Source: Petrolisthes cinctipes (Eukaryota; Arthropoda; Malacostraca; Decapoda; Porcellanidae). From it: 64,000 bases of DNA. The translations under genes were made by a program, and so were the position numbers. The stretch lies in the NCBI GenBank assembly GCA_033782935.1, contig JAWQEG010000082.1, forward strand, positions 124,001 to 188,000. Reading direction: 5' to 3'. The notes under the pieces were generated by a model. That model did not search any database. It saw only the letters and a program-made list of their open reading frames with translations, and had not been told where the DNA came from. Positions 47,012-58,869 of the stretch are shown here, one piece after another. Position 1 is the first letter of the stretch, and every line of letters begins with the position of its first letter.

Positions 47012-49815
47012 GTGTTAGAGTATTTTCAAAATACATGCTCAAAACATACTGAAAATCGATCTTTTAGGTGCACAAAAGTCGATATGTGCATGTATCTTCT
47101 GTACCCGTTTATATCTCAAATTCAGGCTCAAAACACCCGAAAATTCAATATTTTGGGGTCCCAGAAGCAATCTGTACATGCCTACACAGTGCTAGAATAT
47201 TTTCAAAATATAGGCTAAAAACATGCTAAAAATCGATCTTTTAGGTGCCAAAAAGTCGATATCTCAAATTCAGTCCCATAACACCCGAAAATTCGATATT
47301 TTGGGGTCCCAGAAGCAATCTGTACATGCCTACTCAGTGTTAGAGTATTTTCAAAATACAGGCCCAAAACATGCTGAAAATCGATATTTTAGATGCCCAA
47401 AGTCAATATGTGCATGTATCTTCTGTACCCGTTTATATCTCAAATTCAGGCTCAAAACACAAGAAAAATTCAATATTTTGGGGTCCCAGAAGCAATCTGT
47501 ACATGCCTACACAGTGCTAGAATATTTTCAAAATATAGGCTAAAAACATGCTAAAAATCGACATTTTAGGTGCCAAAAAATCGATATATCAAATTAAGTC
47601 CCAAAACACCCGAAAATTCGATATTTAGAGGTCCCAGAAGGTATCTGTACATGCCTACTCTGTGTTAGAGTATTTTCAGAATACAGGCCAAAAACATACT
47701 GAAAATCGATCTTTTAGGTGCCCAAAAGTCGATATGTGCATGCATCTTCTGTACCCGTTTATATCTCAAATTCTGGCTCTAAACACCCGAAAATTCGATA
47801 TTTTGGGGTCCCAGAAGCGATCTGTACATGCCAACTCAGTGCTAGAATATTTTCAAAATATAGGCTAAAAACATGCTAAAAATCGATCTTTTAGGTGCCA
47901 AAAAGTCGATATCTCAAATTCAGTCACAAAACACCCGAAAATTCGATATTTAGGGGTCCCAGAAGCGATCTGTACATGCCTACTACGTGTTAGAGTATTT
48001 TCAAAATACATGCTCAAAACATACTGAAAATCGATCTTTTAGGTGCATAAAAGTCGATATGTGCATGCATCTTCAGTACCCGTTTATATTTAAAATTCAG
48101 GCTCAAAACACCCGAAAATTCAATATTTTGGGGTCCCAGAAGCAATCTGTACATGCCTACACAGTGCTAGAATATTTTCAAAATATAGGCGAAAAACATG
48201 CTAAAAATCGACATTTTAGGTGCCAATAAATCGATATCTCAAATTCAGTCCCAAAACACCCGAAAATTCGATATTTAGAGGTCCCAGAGGGTATCTGTAC
48301 ATGCCTACTCCGTGTTAGAGTATTTTCAAAATACAGGCCAAAAACATACTGAAAATCGATCTTTCAGGTGCCCAAAAGTCGATATGTGCATGCATCTTCT
48401 GTACCCGTTTATATCTCAAATTCTGGCCCTAAACACCCGAAAATTCGATATTTTGGGGTCCCAAAAGCGATCTGTACATGCCTACTCCGTGTTAGAGTAT
48501 TTTCAAAATTCAGGCCCAAAACATGCTGAAAATCGATATTTTTGGTGCCCAAAGTCAATATGTGCATGTATCTTCTGTACCCGTTTATATCTCAAATTCA
48601 GGCTCAAAACACCCGAATATTCAATATTTTGGGGTCCCAGAAGCAATCTGTACATGCCTACTCAGTGCTAGAATATTTTCAAAATATAGGCTAAAAACAT
48701 GCTAAAAATCGATCTTTTAGGTGCCAAAAAGTCGATATCTCAAATTCAGTCCCAAAACACCAGAAAATTCGATATTTAGGGGCCCCAGAAGCGATCTGTA
48801 CATGCCTACTCCGTGTTAGAGTATTTTCAAAATACATGCTCAAAACATACTGAAAATCGATCTTTTAGGTGCACAAAAGTCGATATGTGCATGCATCTTC
48901 AGTACCCGTTTATATCTCAAATTCAGGCTCAAAACACCCGAAAATTCAATATTTTGGGGTCCCAGAAGCGATCTGTACATGCCTAGTCAGTGTTAGAGTA
49001 TTTTCAAAATACAGGCCCAAAACATGCTGAAAATCGATATTTTAGATGCCCAAAGTCAATATGTGCATGTATCTTCTGTACCCGTTTATATATCAAATTC
49101 TGGCTCAAAACACCCGAAAATTCAATATTTTGGGGTCCCAGAAGCAATCTGTACATGCCTACACAGTGCTAGAATATTTTCAAAATATAGGCTAAAAACA
49201 TGCTAAAAATCGACATTTTAGGTGCCAAAAAATCGATATCTCAAATTCAGTCCCAAAACACCCGAAAATTCGATATTTAGAGGTCCCAGAAGGTATCTGT
49301 ACATGCCTACTCCGTGTTAGAGTATTTTCAAAATACAGGCAAAAAAACATACTGAAAATCGATCTTTTATGTTCCCAAAAGTCGATATGTGCATGCATCT
49401 TCTGTACCCGTTTATATCTCAAATTCTGGCCCTAAACACCCGAAAATTCGATATTTTGGGGTCCCAGAAGCGATCTGTACATGCCTACTCCGTGTTAGAG
49501 TATTTTCAAAATTCAGGCCCAAAACATGCTGAAAATCGATATTTTTGGTGCCCAAAGTCAATATGTGCATGTATCTTCTGTACCCGTTTATATCTCAAAT
49601 TCAGGCTCAAAACACCCGAAAATTCAATATTTTGGGGTCCCAGAAGCAATCTGTACATGCCTACTCAGTGCTAGAATATTTTCAAAATATAGGCTAAAAA
49701 CATGCTAAAAATCGATCTTTTAGGTGCCAAAAAGTCGATATCTCAAATTCAGTCCCAAAACACCCGAAAATTCGATATTTATGGGTCCCAGAAGCGATCT
49801 GTACATGCCTACTCC
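47012..49815 (+). repeat. Block X copy 1: 2804-bp unit (four dimers plus three trimers)
   Basis: Dimers of 325 bp start at 47012 (A2/B mosaic-C2), 47337 (B2-C1), 47662 (A1-C2) and 47987 (A2-C1). Trimers start at 48312, 48813 and 49314 (502 bp). Their lengths add up to 2804. Markers include 'gatttatgggtccc'-like changes just upstream (46972), 'cacaagaaaaattc' (47458), 'ttttcagaatacagg' (47673), 'tttatgttcccaaaag' (49366) and the A run 'caggcaaaaaaacatac' (49336). Confidence 0.86.
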
Positions 49816-52619
49816 GTGTTAGAGTATTTTCAAAATACATGCTCAAAACATACTGAAAATCGATCTTTTAGGTGCACAAAAGTCGATATGTGCATGTATC
49901 TTCTGTACCCGTTTATATCTCAAATTCAGGCTCAAAACACCCGAAAATTCAATATTTTGGGGTCCCAGAAGCAATCTGTACATGCCTACACAGTGCTAGA
50001 ATATTTTCAAAATATAGGCTAAAAACATGCTAAAAATCGATCTTTTAGGTGCCAAAAAGTCGATATCTCAAATTCAGTCCCATAACACCCGAAAATTCGA
50101 TATTTTGGGGTCCCAGAAGCAATCTGTACATGCCTACTCAGTGTTAGAGTATTTTCAAAATACAGGCCCAAAACATGCTGAAAATCGATATTTTAGATGC
50201 CCAAAGTCAATATGTGCATGTATCTTCTGTACCCGTTTATATCTCAAATTCAGGCTCAAAACACAATAAAAATTCCATATTTTGGGGTCCCAGAATCAAT
50301 CTGTACATGCCTACACAGTGCTAGAATATTTTCAAAATATAGGCTAAAAACATGCTAAAAATCGACATTTTAGGTGCCAAAAAATCGATATATCAAATTC
50401 AGTCCCAAAACACCCGAAAATTCGATATTTAGAGGTCCCAGAAGGTATCTGTACATGCCTACTCTGTGTTAGAGTATTTTCAGAATACAGGCCAAAAACA
50501 TACTGAAAATCGATCTTTTAGGTGCCCAAAAGTCGATATGTGCATGCATCTTCTGTACCCGTTTATATCTCAAATTCTGGCTCTAAACACCCGAAAATTC
50601 GATATTTTGGGGTCCCAGAAGCGATCTGTACATGCCTACTCAGTGCTAGAATATTTTCAAAATATAGGCTAAAAACATGCTAAAAATCGATCTTTTAGGT
50701 GCCAAAAAGTCGATATCTCAAATTCAGTCACAAAACACCCGAAAATTCGATATTTAGGGGTCCCAGAAGCGATCTGTACATGCCTACTACGTGTTAGAGT
50801 ATTTTCAAAATACATGCTCAAAACATACTGAAAATCGATCTTTTAGGTGCATAAAAGTCGATATGTGCATGCATCTTCAGTACCCGTTTATATTTAAAAT
50901 TCAGGCTCAAAACACCCGAAAATTCAATATTTTGGGGTCCCAGAAGCAATCTGTACATGCCTACACAGTGCTAGAATATTTTCAAAATATAGGCGAAAAA
51001 CATGCTAAAAATCGACATTTTAGGTGCCAATAAATCGATATCTCAAATTCAGTCCCAAAACACCCGAAAATTCGATATTTAGAGGTCCCAGAGGGTATCT
51101 GTACATGCCTACTCCGTGTTAGAGTATTTTCAAAATACAGGCCAAAAACATACTGAAAATCGATCTTTCAGGTGCCGAAAAGTCGATATGTGCATGCATC
51201 TTCTGTACCCGTTTATATCTCAAATTCTGGCCCTAAACACCCGAAAATTCGATATTTTGGGGTCCCAAAAGCGATCTGTACATGCCTACTCCGTGTTAGA
51301 GTATTTTCAAAATTCAGGCCCAAAACATGCTGAAAATCGATATTTTTGGTGCCCAAAGTCAATATGTGCATGTATCTTCTGTACCCGTTTATATCTCAAA
51401 TTCAGGCTCAAAACACCCGAATATTCAATATTTTGGGGTCCCAGAAGCAATCTGTACATGCCTACTCAGTGCTAGAATATTTTCAAAATATAGGCTAAAA
51501 ACATGCTAAAAATCGATCTTTTAGGTGCCAAAAAGTCGATATCTCAAATTCAGTCCCAAAACACCAGAAAATTCGATATTTAGGGGCCCCAGAAGCGATC
51601 TGTACATGCCTACTCCGTGTTAGAGTATTTTCAAAATACATGCTCAAAACATACTGAAAATCGATCTTTTAGGTGCACAAAAGTCGATATGTGCATGCAT
51701 CTTCAGTACCCGTTTATATCTCAAATTCAGGCTCAAAACACCCGAAAATTCAATATTTTGGGGTCCCAGAAGCGATCTGTACATGCCTAGTCAGTGTTAG
51801 AGTATTTTCAAAATACAGGCCCAAAACATGCTGAAAATCGATATTTTAGATGCCCAAAGTCAATATGTGCATGTATCTTCTGTACCCGTTTATATATCAA
51901 ATTCTGGCTCAAAACACCCGAAAATTCAATATTTTGGGGTCCCAGAAGCAATCTGTACATGCCTACACAGTGCTAGAATATTTTCAAAATATAGGCTAAA
52001 AACATGCTAAAAATCGACATTTTAGGTGCCAAAAAATCGATATCTCAAATTCAGTCCCAAAACACCCGAAAATTCGATATTTAGAGGTCCCAGAAGGTAT
52101 CTGTACATGCCTACTCCGTGTTAGAGTATTTTCAAAATACAGGCAAAAAAACATACTGAAAATCGATCTTTTATGTTCCCAAAAGTCGATATGTGCATGC
52201 ATCTTCTGTACCCGTTTATATCTCAAATTCTGGCCCTAAACACCCGAAAATTCGATATTTTGGGGTCCCAGAAGCGATCTGTACATGCCTACTCCGTGTT
52301 AGAGTATTTTCAAAATTCAGGCCCAAAACATGCTGAAAATCGATATTTTTGGTGCCCAAAGTCAATATGTGCATGTATCTTCTGTACCCGTTTATATCTC
52401 AAATTCAGGCTCAAAACACCCGAAAATTCAATATTTTGGGGTCCCAGAAGCAATCTGTACATGCCTACTCAGTGCTAGAATATTTTCAAAATATAGGCTA
52501 AAAACATGCTAAAAATCGATCTTTTAGGTGCCAAAAAGTCGATATCTCAAATTCAGTCCCAAAACACCCGAAAATTCGATATTTAGGGGTCCCAGAAGCG
52601 ATCTGTACATGCCTACTCC
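49816..52619 (+). repeat. Block X copy 2: 2804-bp unit
   Basis: Every monomer of the previous unit is repeated in the same order at an offset of exactly 2804 bp (dimers 49816, 50141, 50466, 50791; trimers 51116, 51617, 52118). By eye I found only about six substitutions between the copies, for example 'cacaataaaaattcc' (50262), 'cccagaatcaatc' (50288) and 'ggtgccgaaaag' (51173). This is among the most recent large duplications in the window. Confidence 0.87.
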
Positions 52620-54948
52620 GTGTTAGAGTATTTTCAAAATACATGCTCAAAACATACTGAAAATCGATCTTTTAGGTGCACAAAAGTCGATATGTGTATG
52701 CATCTTCAGTACCCGTTTATATCTCAAATTCAGGCTCAAAACACCCTAAAATTCAATATTTTGGGGTCCCAGAAGCAATCTGTACATGCCTACTCAGTGT
52801 TAGAGTATTTTCAAAATACAGGCCCAAAACATGCTGAAAATCGATATTTTAGATGCCCAAAGTCAATATGTGCATGTATCTTCTGTACCCGTTTATATCT
52901 CAAATTCAGGCTCAAAACACCCGAAAATTCAATATTTTGGGGTCCCAGAAGCAATCTGTACATGCCTACACAGTGCTAGAATATTTTCAAAATATAGGCT
53001 AAAAACATGCTAAAAATCGACATTATAGGTGCCAAAAAATCGATATCTCAAATTCAGTCCCAAAACACCCGAAAATTCGATATTTAGAGGTCCCAGAAGG
53101 TATATGTACATGCCTACTCCGTGATAGAGTATTTTCAAAATACAGGCAAAAAACATACTGAAAATCGATCTTTTAGGTGCCCAAAAGTCGATATGTGCAT
53201 GCATCTTCTGTACCCGTTTATATCTCAAATTCTGGCCCTAAACACCCGAAAATTCGATATTTTGGGGTCCCAGAAGCGATCTGTACATGCCTACTCCGTG
53301 TTAGAGTATTTTCAAAATTCAGGCCCAAAACATGCTGAAAATCGATATTTTTGGTGCCCAAAGTCAATATGTGCATGTATCTTCTGTACCCGTTTATATC
53401 TGAAATTCAGGCTCAAAACACCCGAAAATTCAATATTTTGGGGTCCCAGAAGCAATCTGTACATGCCTACTCAGTGCTAGAATATTTTCAAAATATAGGC
53501 TAAAAACATGCTAAAAATCGATCTTTTAGGTGCCAAAAAGTCGATATCTCAAATTCAGTCCCAAAACACCCGAAAATTTGATATTTAGGGGTCCCAGAAG
53601 CGATCTGTACATGCCTACTCCGTGTTAGAGTATTTTCAAAATACATGCTCAAAACATACTGAAAATCGATCTTTTAGGTGCACAAAAGTCGATATGTGCA
53701 TGCATCTTCAGTACCCGTTTATATCTCAAATTCAGGCTCAAAACACCCGAAAATTCAATATTTGGGGGTCCCAGAAGCAATCTGTACATGCCTACTCAGT
53801 GTTAGAGTATTTTCAAAATACAGGCCCAAAACATGCTGAAAATCGATATTTTAGATGCCCAAAGTCAATATGTGCATGTATCTTCTGTACCCGTTTATAT
53901 CTCAAATTCAGGCTCAAAACACCCGAAAATTCAATATTTTGGGGTCCCAGAAGCAATCTGTACATGCCTAAACAGTGCTAGAATATTTTCAAAATATAGG
54001 CTAAAAACATGCTAAAAATCGACATTTTAGGTGCCAAAAAATCGATATCTCAAATTCAGTCCCAAAACACCCGAAAATTCGATATTTAGAGGTCCCAGAA
54101 GGTATCTGTACATGCTTACTCCGTGTTAGAGTATTTTCAAAATACAGGCCAAAAACATACTGAAAATCGATCTTTTAGGTGCCCAAAAGTCGATATGTGC
54201 ATGCATCTTCTGTACCCGTTTATATCTCAAATTCTGGCCCTAAACACCCGAAAATTCGATATTTTGGGGTCCCAGAAGCGATCTGTACATGCCTACTCCG
54301 TGTTAGAGTATTTTCAAAATTCAGGCCCAAAACATGCTGAAAATCGATATTTTTGGTGCCCAAAGTCAATATGTGCATGTATCTTCTGTACCCGTTTATA
54401 TCTCAAATTCAGGCTCAAAACACCCGAAAATTCAATATTTTGGGGTCCCAGAAGCAATCTGTACATGCCTACTCAGTGCTAGAATATTTTCAAAATATAG
54501 GCTAAAAACATGCTAAAAATCGATCTTTTAGGTGCCAAAAAGTCGATATCTCAAATTCAGTCCCAAAACACCCGAAAATTCGATATTTAGGGGTCCCAGA
54601 AGCGATCTGTACATGCCTACTCCGTGTTAGAGTATTTTCAAAATACATGCTCAAAACATACTGAAAATCGATCTTTTAGGTGCACAAAAGTCGATATGTG
54701 CATGTATCTTCTGTACCCGTTTATATCTCAAATTCAGGCTCAAAACACCCGAAAATTCAATATTTTGGGGTCCCAGAAGCAATCTGTACATGCCTACACA
54801 GTGCTAGAATATTTTCAAAATATAGGCTAAAAACATGCTAAAAATCGATCTTTTAGGTGCCAAAAAGTCGATATCTCAAATTCAGTCCCATAACACCCGA
54901 AAATTCGATATTTTGGGGTCCCAGAAGCAATCTGTACATGCCTACTCA
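52620..54948 (+). repeat. Block Y': second copy of block Y
   Basis: Trimers start at 52620, 53121, 53622 and 54123, then the A2/B-C2 dimer at 54624, all matching 45008 onward at offset 7612. Differences include the normal 'ctcagtgttag' at 52795 (Y has 'ctcactgttag'), 'aatatttgggggtccc' (53757) and 'aggcaaaaaacatac' (53144). The match continues into the B2 at 54949 and breaks near 55071, where block X has its private 'cacaagaaaaattc'. Confidence 0.85.
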
Positions 54949-55950
54949 GTGTTAGAGTATTTTCAAAATACAGGCCCAAAACATGCTGAAAATCGATATT
55001 TTAGATGCCCAAAGTCAATATGTGCATGTATCTTCTGTACCCGTTTATATCTCAAATTCAGGCTCAAAACACCCGAAAATTCAATATTTTGGGGTCCCAG
55101 AAGCAATCTGTACATGCCTACACAGTGCTAGAATATTTTCAAAATATAGGCTAAAAACATGCTAAAAATCGACATTTTAGGTGCCAAAAAATCGATATTT
55201 CAAATTCAGTCCCAAAACACCCGAAAATTCGATATTTAGAGGTCCCAGAAGGTATCTGTACATGGCTACTCCGTGTTAGAGTATTTTCAAAATACAGGCC
55301 AAAAACATACTGAAAATCGATCTTTTAGGTGCCCAAAAGTCGATATGTGCAAGCATCTTCTGTACCCGTGTATATCTCAAATTCTGGCCCTAAACACCTG
55401 AAAATTCGATATTTTGGGGTCCCAGAAGCGATCTGTACATGCCTACTCCGTGTTAGAGTATTTTCAAAATTCAGGCCCAAAACATGCTGAAAATCGATAT
55501 TTTTGGTGCCCAAAGTCAATATGTGCATGTATCTTCTGTACCCGTTTATATCTCAAATTCAGGCTCAAAACACCCGAAAATTCAATATTTTGGGGTCCCA
55601 AAAGCAATCTGTACATGCCTACTCAGTGCTAGAATATTTTCAAAATATAGGCTAAAAACATGCTAAAAATCGATCTTTTAGGTGCCAAAAAGTCGATATC
55701 TCAAATTCAGTCCCAAAACACCCGAAAATTCGATATTTAGGGGTCCCAGAAGCGATCTGTACATGCCTACTCCGTGTTAGAGTATTTTCAAAATACATGC
55801 TCAAAACATACTAAAAATCGATCTTTTAGGTGCACAAAAGTCGATATGTGCATGTATCTTCTGTACCCGTTTATATCTCAAATTCAGGCTCAAAACACCC
55901 GAAAATTCAATATTTTGGGGTCCCAGAAGCAATCTGTACATGCCTACACA
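54801..55950 (+). repeat. 1150-bp seven-monomer unit, precursor form of the 973-bp units
   Basis: Order: C2 with 'gtcccataacacc' and 'gatattttgggg' (54801), B2 (54949), C1 with 'cgatatttcaaattc' (55125), A1 with 'acccgtgtatatctc' (55273), B1 (55450), C2 (55626) and an A2/B mosaic (55774). The next units have the same order minus 177 bp. The A1 here reads 'gtgcaagcatcttc', private to this copy. Confidence 0.83.
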
Positions 55951-56923
55951 GTGCTAGAATATTTTCAAAATATAGGCTAAAAACATGCTAAAAATCGATC
56001 TTTTAGGTGCCAAAAAGTCGATATCTCAAATTCAGTCCCATAACACCCGAAAATTCGATATTTTGGGGTCCCAGAAGCAATCTGTACATGCCTACTCAGT
56101 GTTAGAGTATTTTCAAAATACAGGCCCAAAACATGCTGAAAATCGATATTTTAGATGCCCAAAGTCAATATGTGCATGTATTTTCTGTACCCGTTTATAT
56201 CTCAAATTCAGGCTCAAAACACCCGAAAATTCAATATTTTGGGGTCCCAGAAGCAATCTGTACATGCCTACACAGTGCTAGAATATTTTCAAAATATAGG
56301 CTAAAAACATGCTAAAAATCGACATTTTAGGTGCCAAAAAATCGATATTTCAAATTCAGTCCCAAAACACCCGAAAATTCGATATTTAGAGGTCCCAGAA
56401 GGTATCTGTACATGCCTACTCCGTGTTAGAGTATTTTCAAAATACAGGCCAAAAACATACTGAAAATCGATCTTTTAGGTGCCCAAAAGTCGATATGTGC
56501 ATGCATCTTCGGTACCCGTGTATATCTCAAATTCTGGCCCTAAACACCCGAAAATTCGATATTTTGGGGTCCCAGAAGCGATCAGTACATGCCTACTCCG
56601 TGTTAGAGTATTTTCAAAATTCAGGCCCAAAACATGCTGAAAATCGATATTTTTGGTGCCCAAAGTCAATATGTGCATGTATCTTCTGTACCCGTTTATA
56701 TCTCAAATTCAGGCTCAAAACACCCGAAAATTCAATATTTTGGGGTCCCAGAAGCAATCTGTACATGCCTACTCAGTGCTAGAATATTTTCAAAATATAG
56801 GCTAAAAACATGCTAAAAATCGATCTTTTAGGTGCCAAAAAGTCGATATCTCAAATTCAGGCTCAAAACACCCGAAAATTCAATATTTTGGGGTCCCAGA
56901 AGCAATCTGTACATGCCTACACA
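55951..56923 (+). repeat. 973-bp six-monomer unit, copy 1
   Basis: Order: C2 (55951), B2 with 'catgtattttctgtac' (56099), C1 (56275), A1 with 'cttcggtacccgtgtat' (56423), B1 (56600) and a 148-bp C2/A2 mosaic (56776). The mosaic joins the first part of C2 to the second part of the A2/B monomer of the 1150-bp form, deleting exactly one monomer length. Confidence 0.87.
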
Positions 56924-57896
56924 GTGCTAGAATATTTTCAAAATATAGGCTAAAAACATGCTAAAAATCGATCTTTTAGGTGCCAAAAAGTCGATATCTC
57001 AAATTCAGTCCCATAACACCCGAAAATTCGATATTTTGGGGTCCCAGAAGCAATCTGTACATGCCTACTCAGTGTTAGAGTATTTTCAAAATACAGGCCC
57101 AAAACATGCTGAAAATCGATATTTTAGATGCCCAAAGTCAATATGTGCATGTATTTTCTGTACCCGTTTATATCTCAAATTCAGGCTCAAAACACCCGAA
57201 AATTCAATATTTTGGGGTCCCAGAAGCAATCTGTACATGCCTACACAGTGCTAGAATATTTTCAAAATATAGGCTAAAAACATGCTAAAAATCGACATTT
57301 TAGGTGCCAAAAAATCGATATTTCAAATTCAGTCCCAAAACACCCGAAAATTCGATATTTAGAGGTCCCAGAAGGTATCTGTACATGCCTACTCCGTGTT
57401 AGAGTATTTTCAAAATACAGGCCAAAAACATACTGAAAATCGATCTTTTAGGTGCCCAAAAGTCGATATGTGCATGCATCTTCGGTACCCGTGTATATCT
57501 CAAATTCTGGCCCTAAACACCCGAAAATTCGATATTTTGGGGTCCCAGAAGCGATCAGTACATGCCTACTCCGTGTTAGAGTATTTTCAAAATTCAGGCC
57601 CAAAACATGCTGAAAATCGATATTTTTGGTGCCCAAAGTCAATATGTGCATGTATCTTCTGTACCCGTTTATATCTCAAATTCAGGCTCAAAACACCCGA
57701 AAATTCAATATTTTGGGGTCCCAGAAGCAATCTGTACATGCCTACTCAGTGCTAGAATATTTTCAAAATATAGGCTAAAAACATGCTAAAAATCGATCTT
57801 TTAGGTGCCAAAAAGTCGATATCTCAAATTCAGGCTCAAAACACCCGAAAATTCAATATTTTGGGGTCCCAGAAGCAATCTGTACATGCCTACACA
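56924..57896 (+). repeat. 973-bp six-monomer unit, copy 2
   Basis: This copy appears identical by eye to the preceding unit, including the rare 'gaagcgatcagtacatg', 'cttcggtacccgtgtat' and the C2/A2 mosaic at 57749. Near-identity over 973 bp indicates a very recent tandem duplication, or possibly an assembly duplication. Confidence 0.87.
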
Positions 57897-58869
57897 GTGC
57901 TAGAATATTTTCAAAATATAGGCTAAAAACATGCTAAAAATCGATCTTTTAGGTGCCAAAAAGTCGATATCTCAAATTCAGTCCCATAACACCCGAAAAT
58001 TCGATATTTTGGGGTCCCAGAAGCAATCTGTACATGCCTACTCAGTGTTAGAGTATTTTCAAAATACAGGCCCAAAACATGCTGAAAATCGATATTTTAG
58101 ATGCCCAAAGTCAATATGTGCATGTATTTTCTGTACCCGTTTATATCTCAAATTCAAGCTCAAAACACCCGAAAATTCAATATTTTGGGGTCCCAGAAGC
58201 AATCTGTACATGCCTACACAGTGCTAGAATATTTTCAAAATATAGGCTAAAAACATGCTAAAAATCGACATTTTAGGTGTCAAAAAATCGATATCTCAAA
58301 TTCAGTCCCAAAACACCCGAAAATTCGATATTTAGAGGTCCCAGAAGGTATCTGTACATGACTACTCCGTGTTAGAGTATTTTCAAAATACAGGCCAAAA
58401 ACATACTGAAAATCGATCTTTTTGGTGCCCAAAAGTCGATATGTGCATGCATCTTCTGTACCCGTTTATATCTCAAATTCTGGCCCTAAACACCCGAAAA
58501 TTCGATATTTTGGGGTCCCAGAAGCAATCTGTACATGCCTACTCCGTGTTAGAGTATTTTCAAAATTCAGGCCCAAAACATGCTGAAAATCGATATTTTT
58601 GGTGCCCAAAGTCAATATGTGCATGTATCTTCTGTACCCGTTTATATCTCAAATTCAGGCTCAAAACACCCGAAAATTCAATATTTTGGGGTCCCAGAAG
58701 CAATCTGTACATGCCTACTCAGTGCTAGAATATTTTCAAAATATAGGCTAAAAACATGCTAAAAATCGATCTTTTAGGTGCCAAAAAGTCGATATCTCAA
58801 ATTCAGTCCCAAAACACCCGAAAATTCGATATTTAGGGGTCCCAGAAGCGATCTGTACATGCCTACTCC
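57897..58869 (+). repeat. 973-bp unit, diverged copy 3
   Basis: The first part (C2 57897, start of B2 58045) matches copies 1 and 2. From about 58150 private changes appear: 'aattcaagctcaaaac', 'taggtgtcaaaaaatcg' (58275), 'tacatgactactcc' (58356) and 'atctttttggtgccc' (58421). The last monomer is a normal C2 instead of the C2/A2 mosaic, so homology to copies 1 and 2 is lost before the end although the length is the same. Confidence 0.82.
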
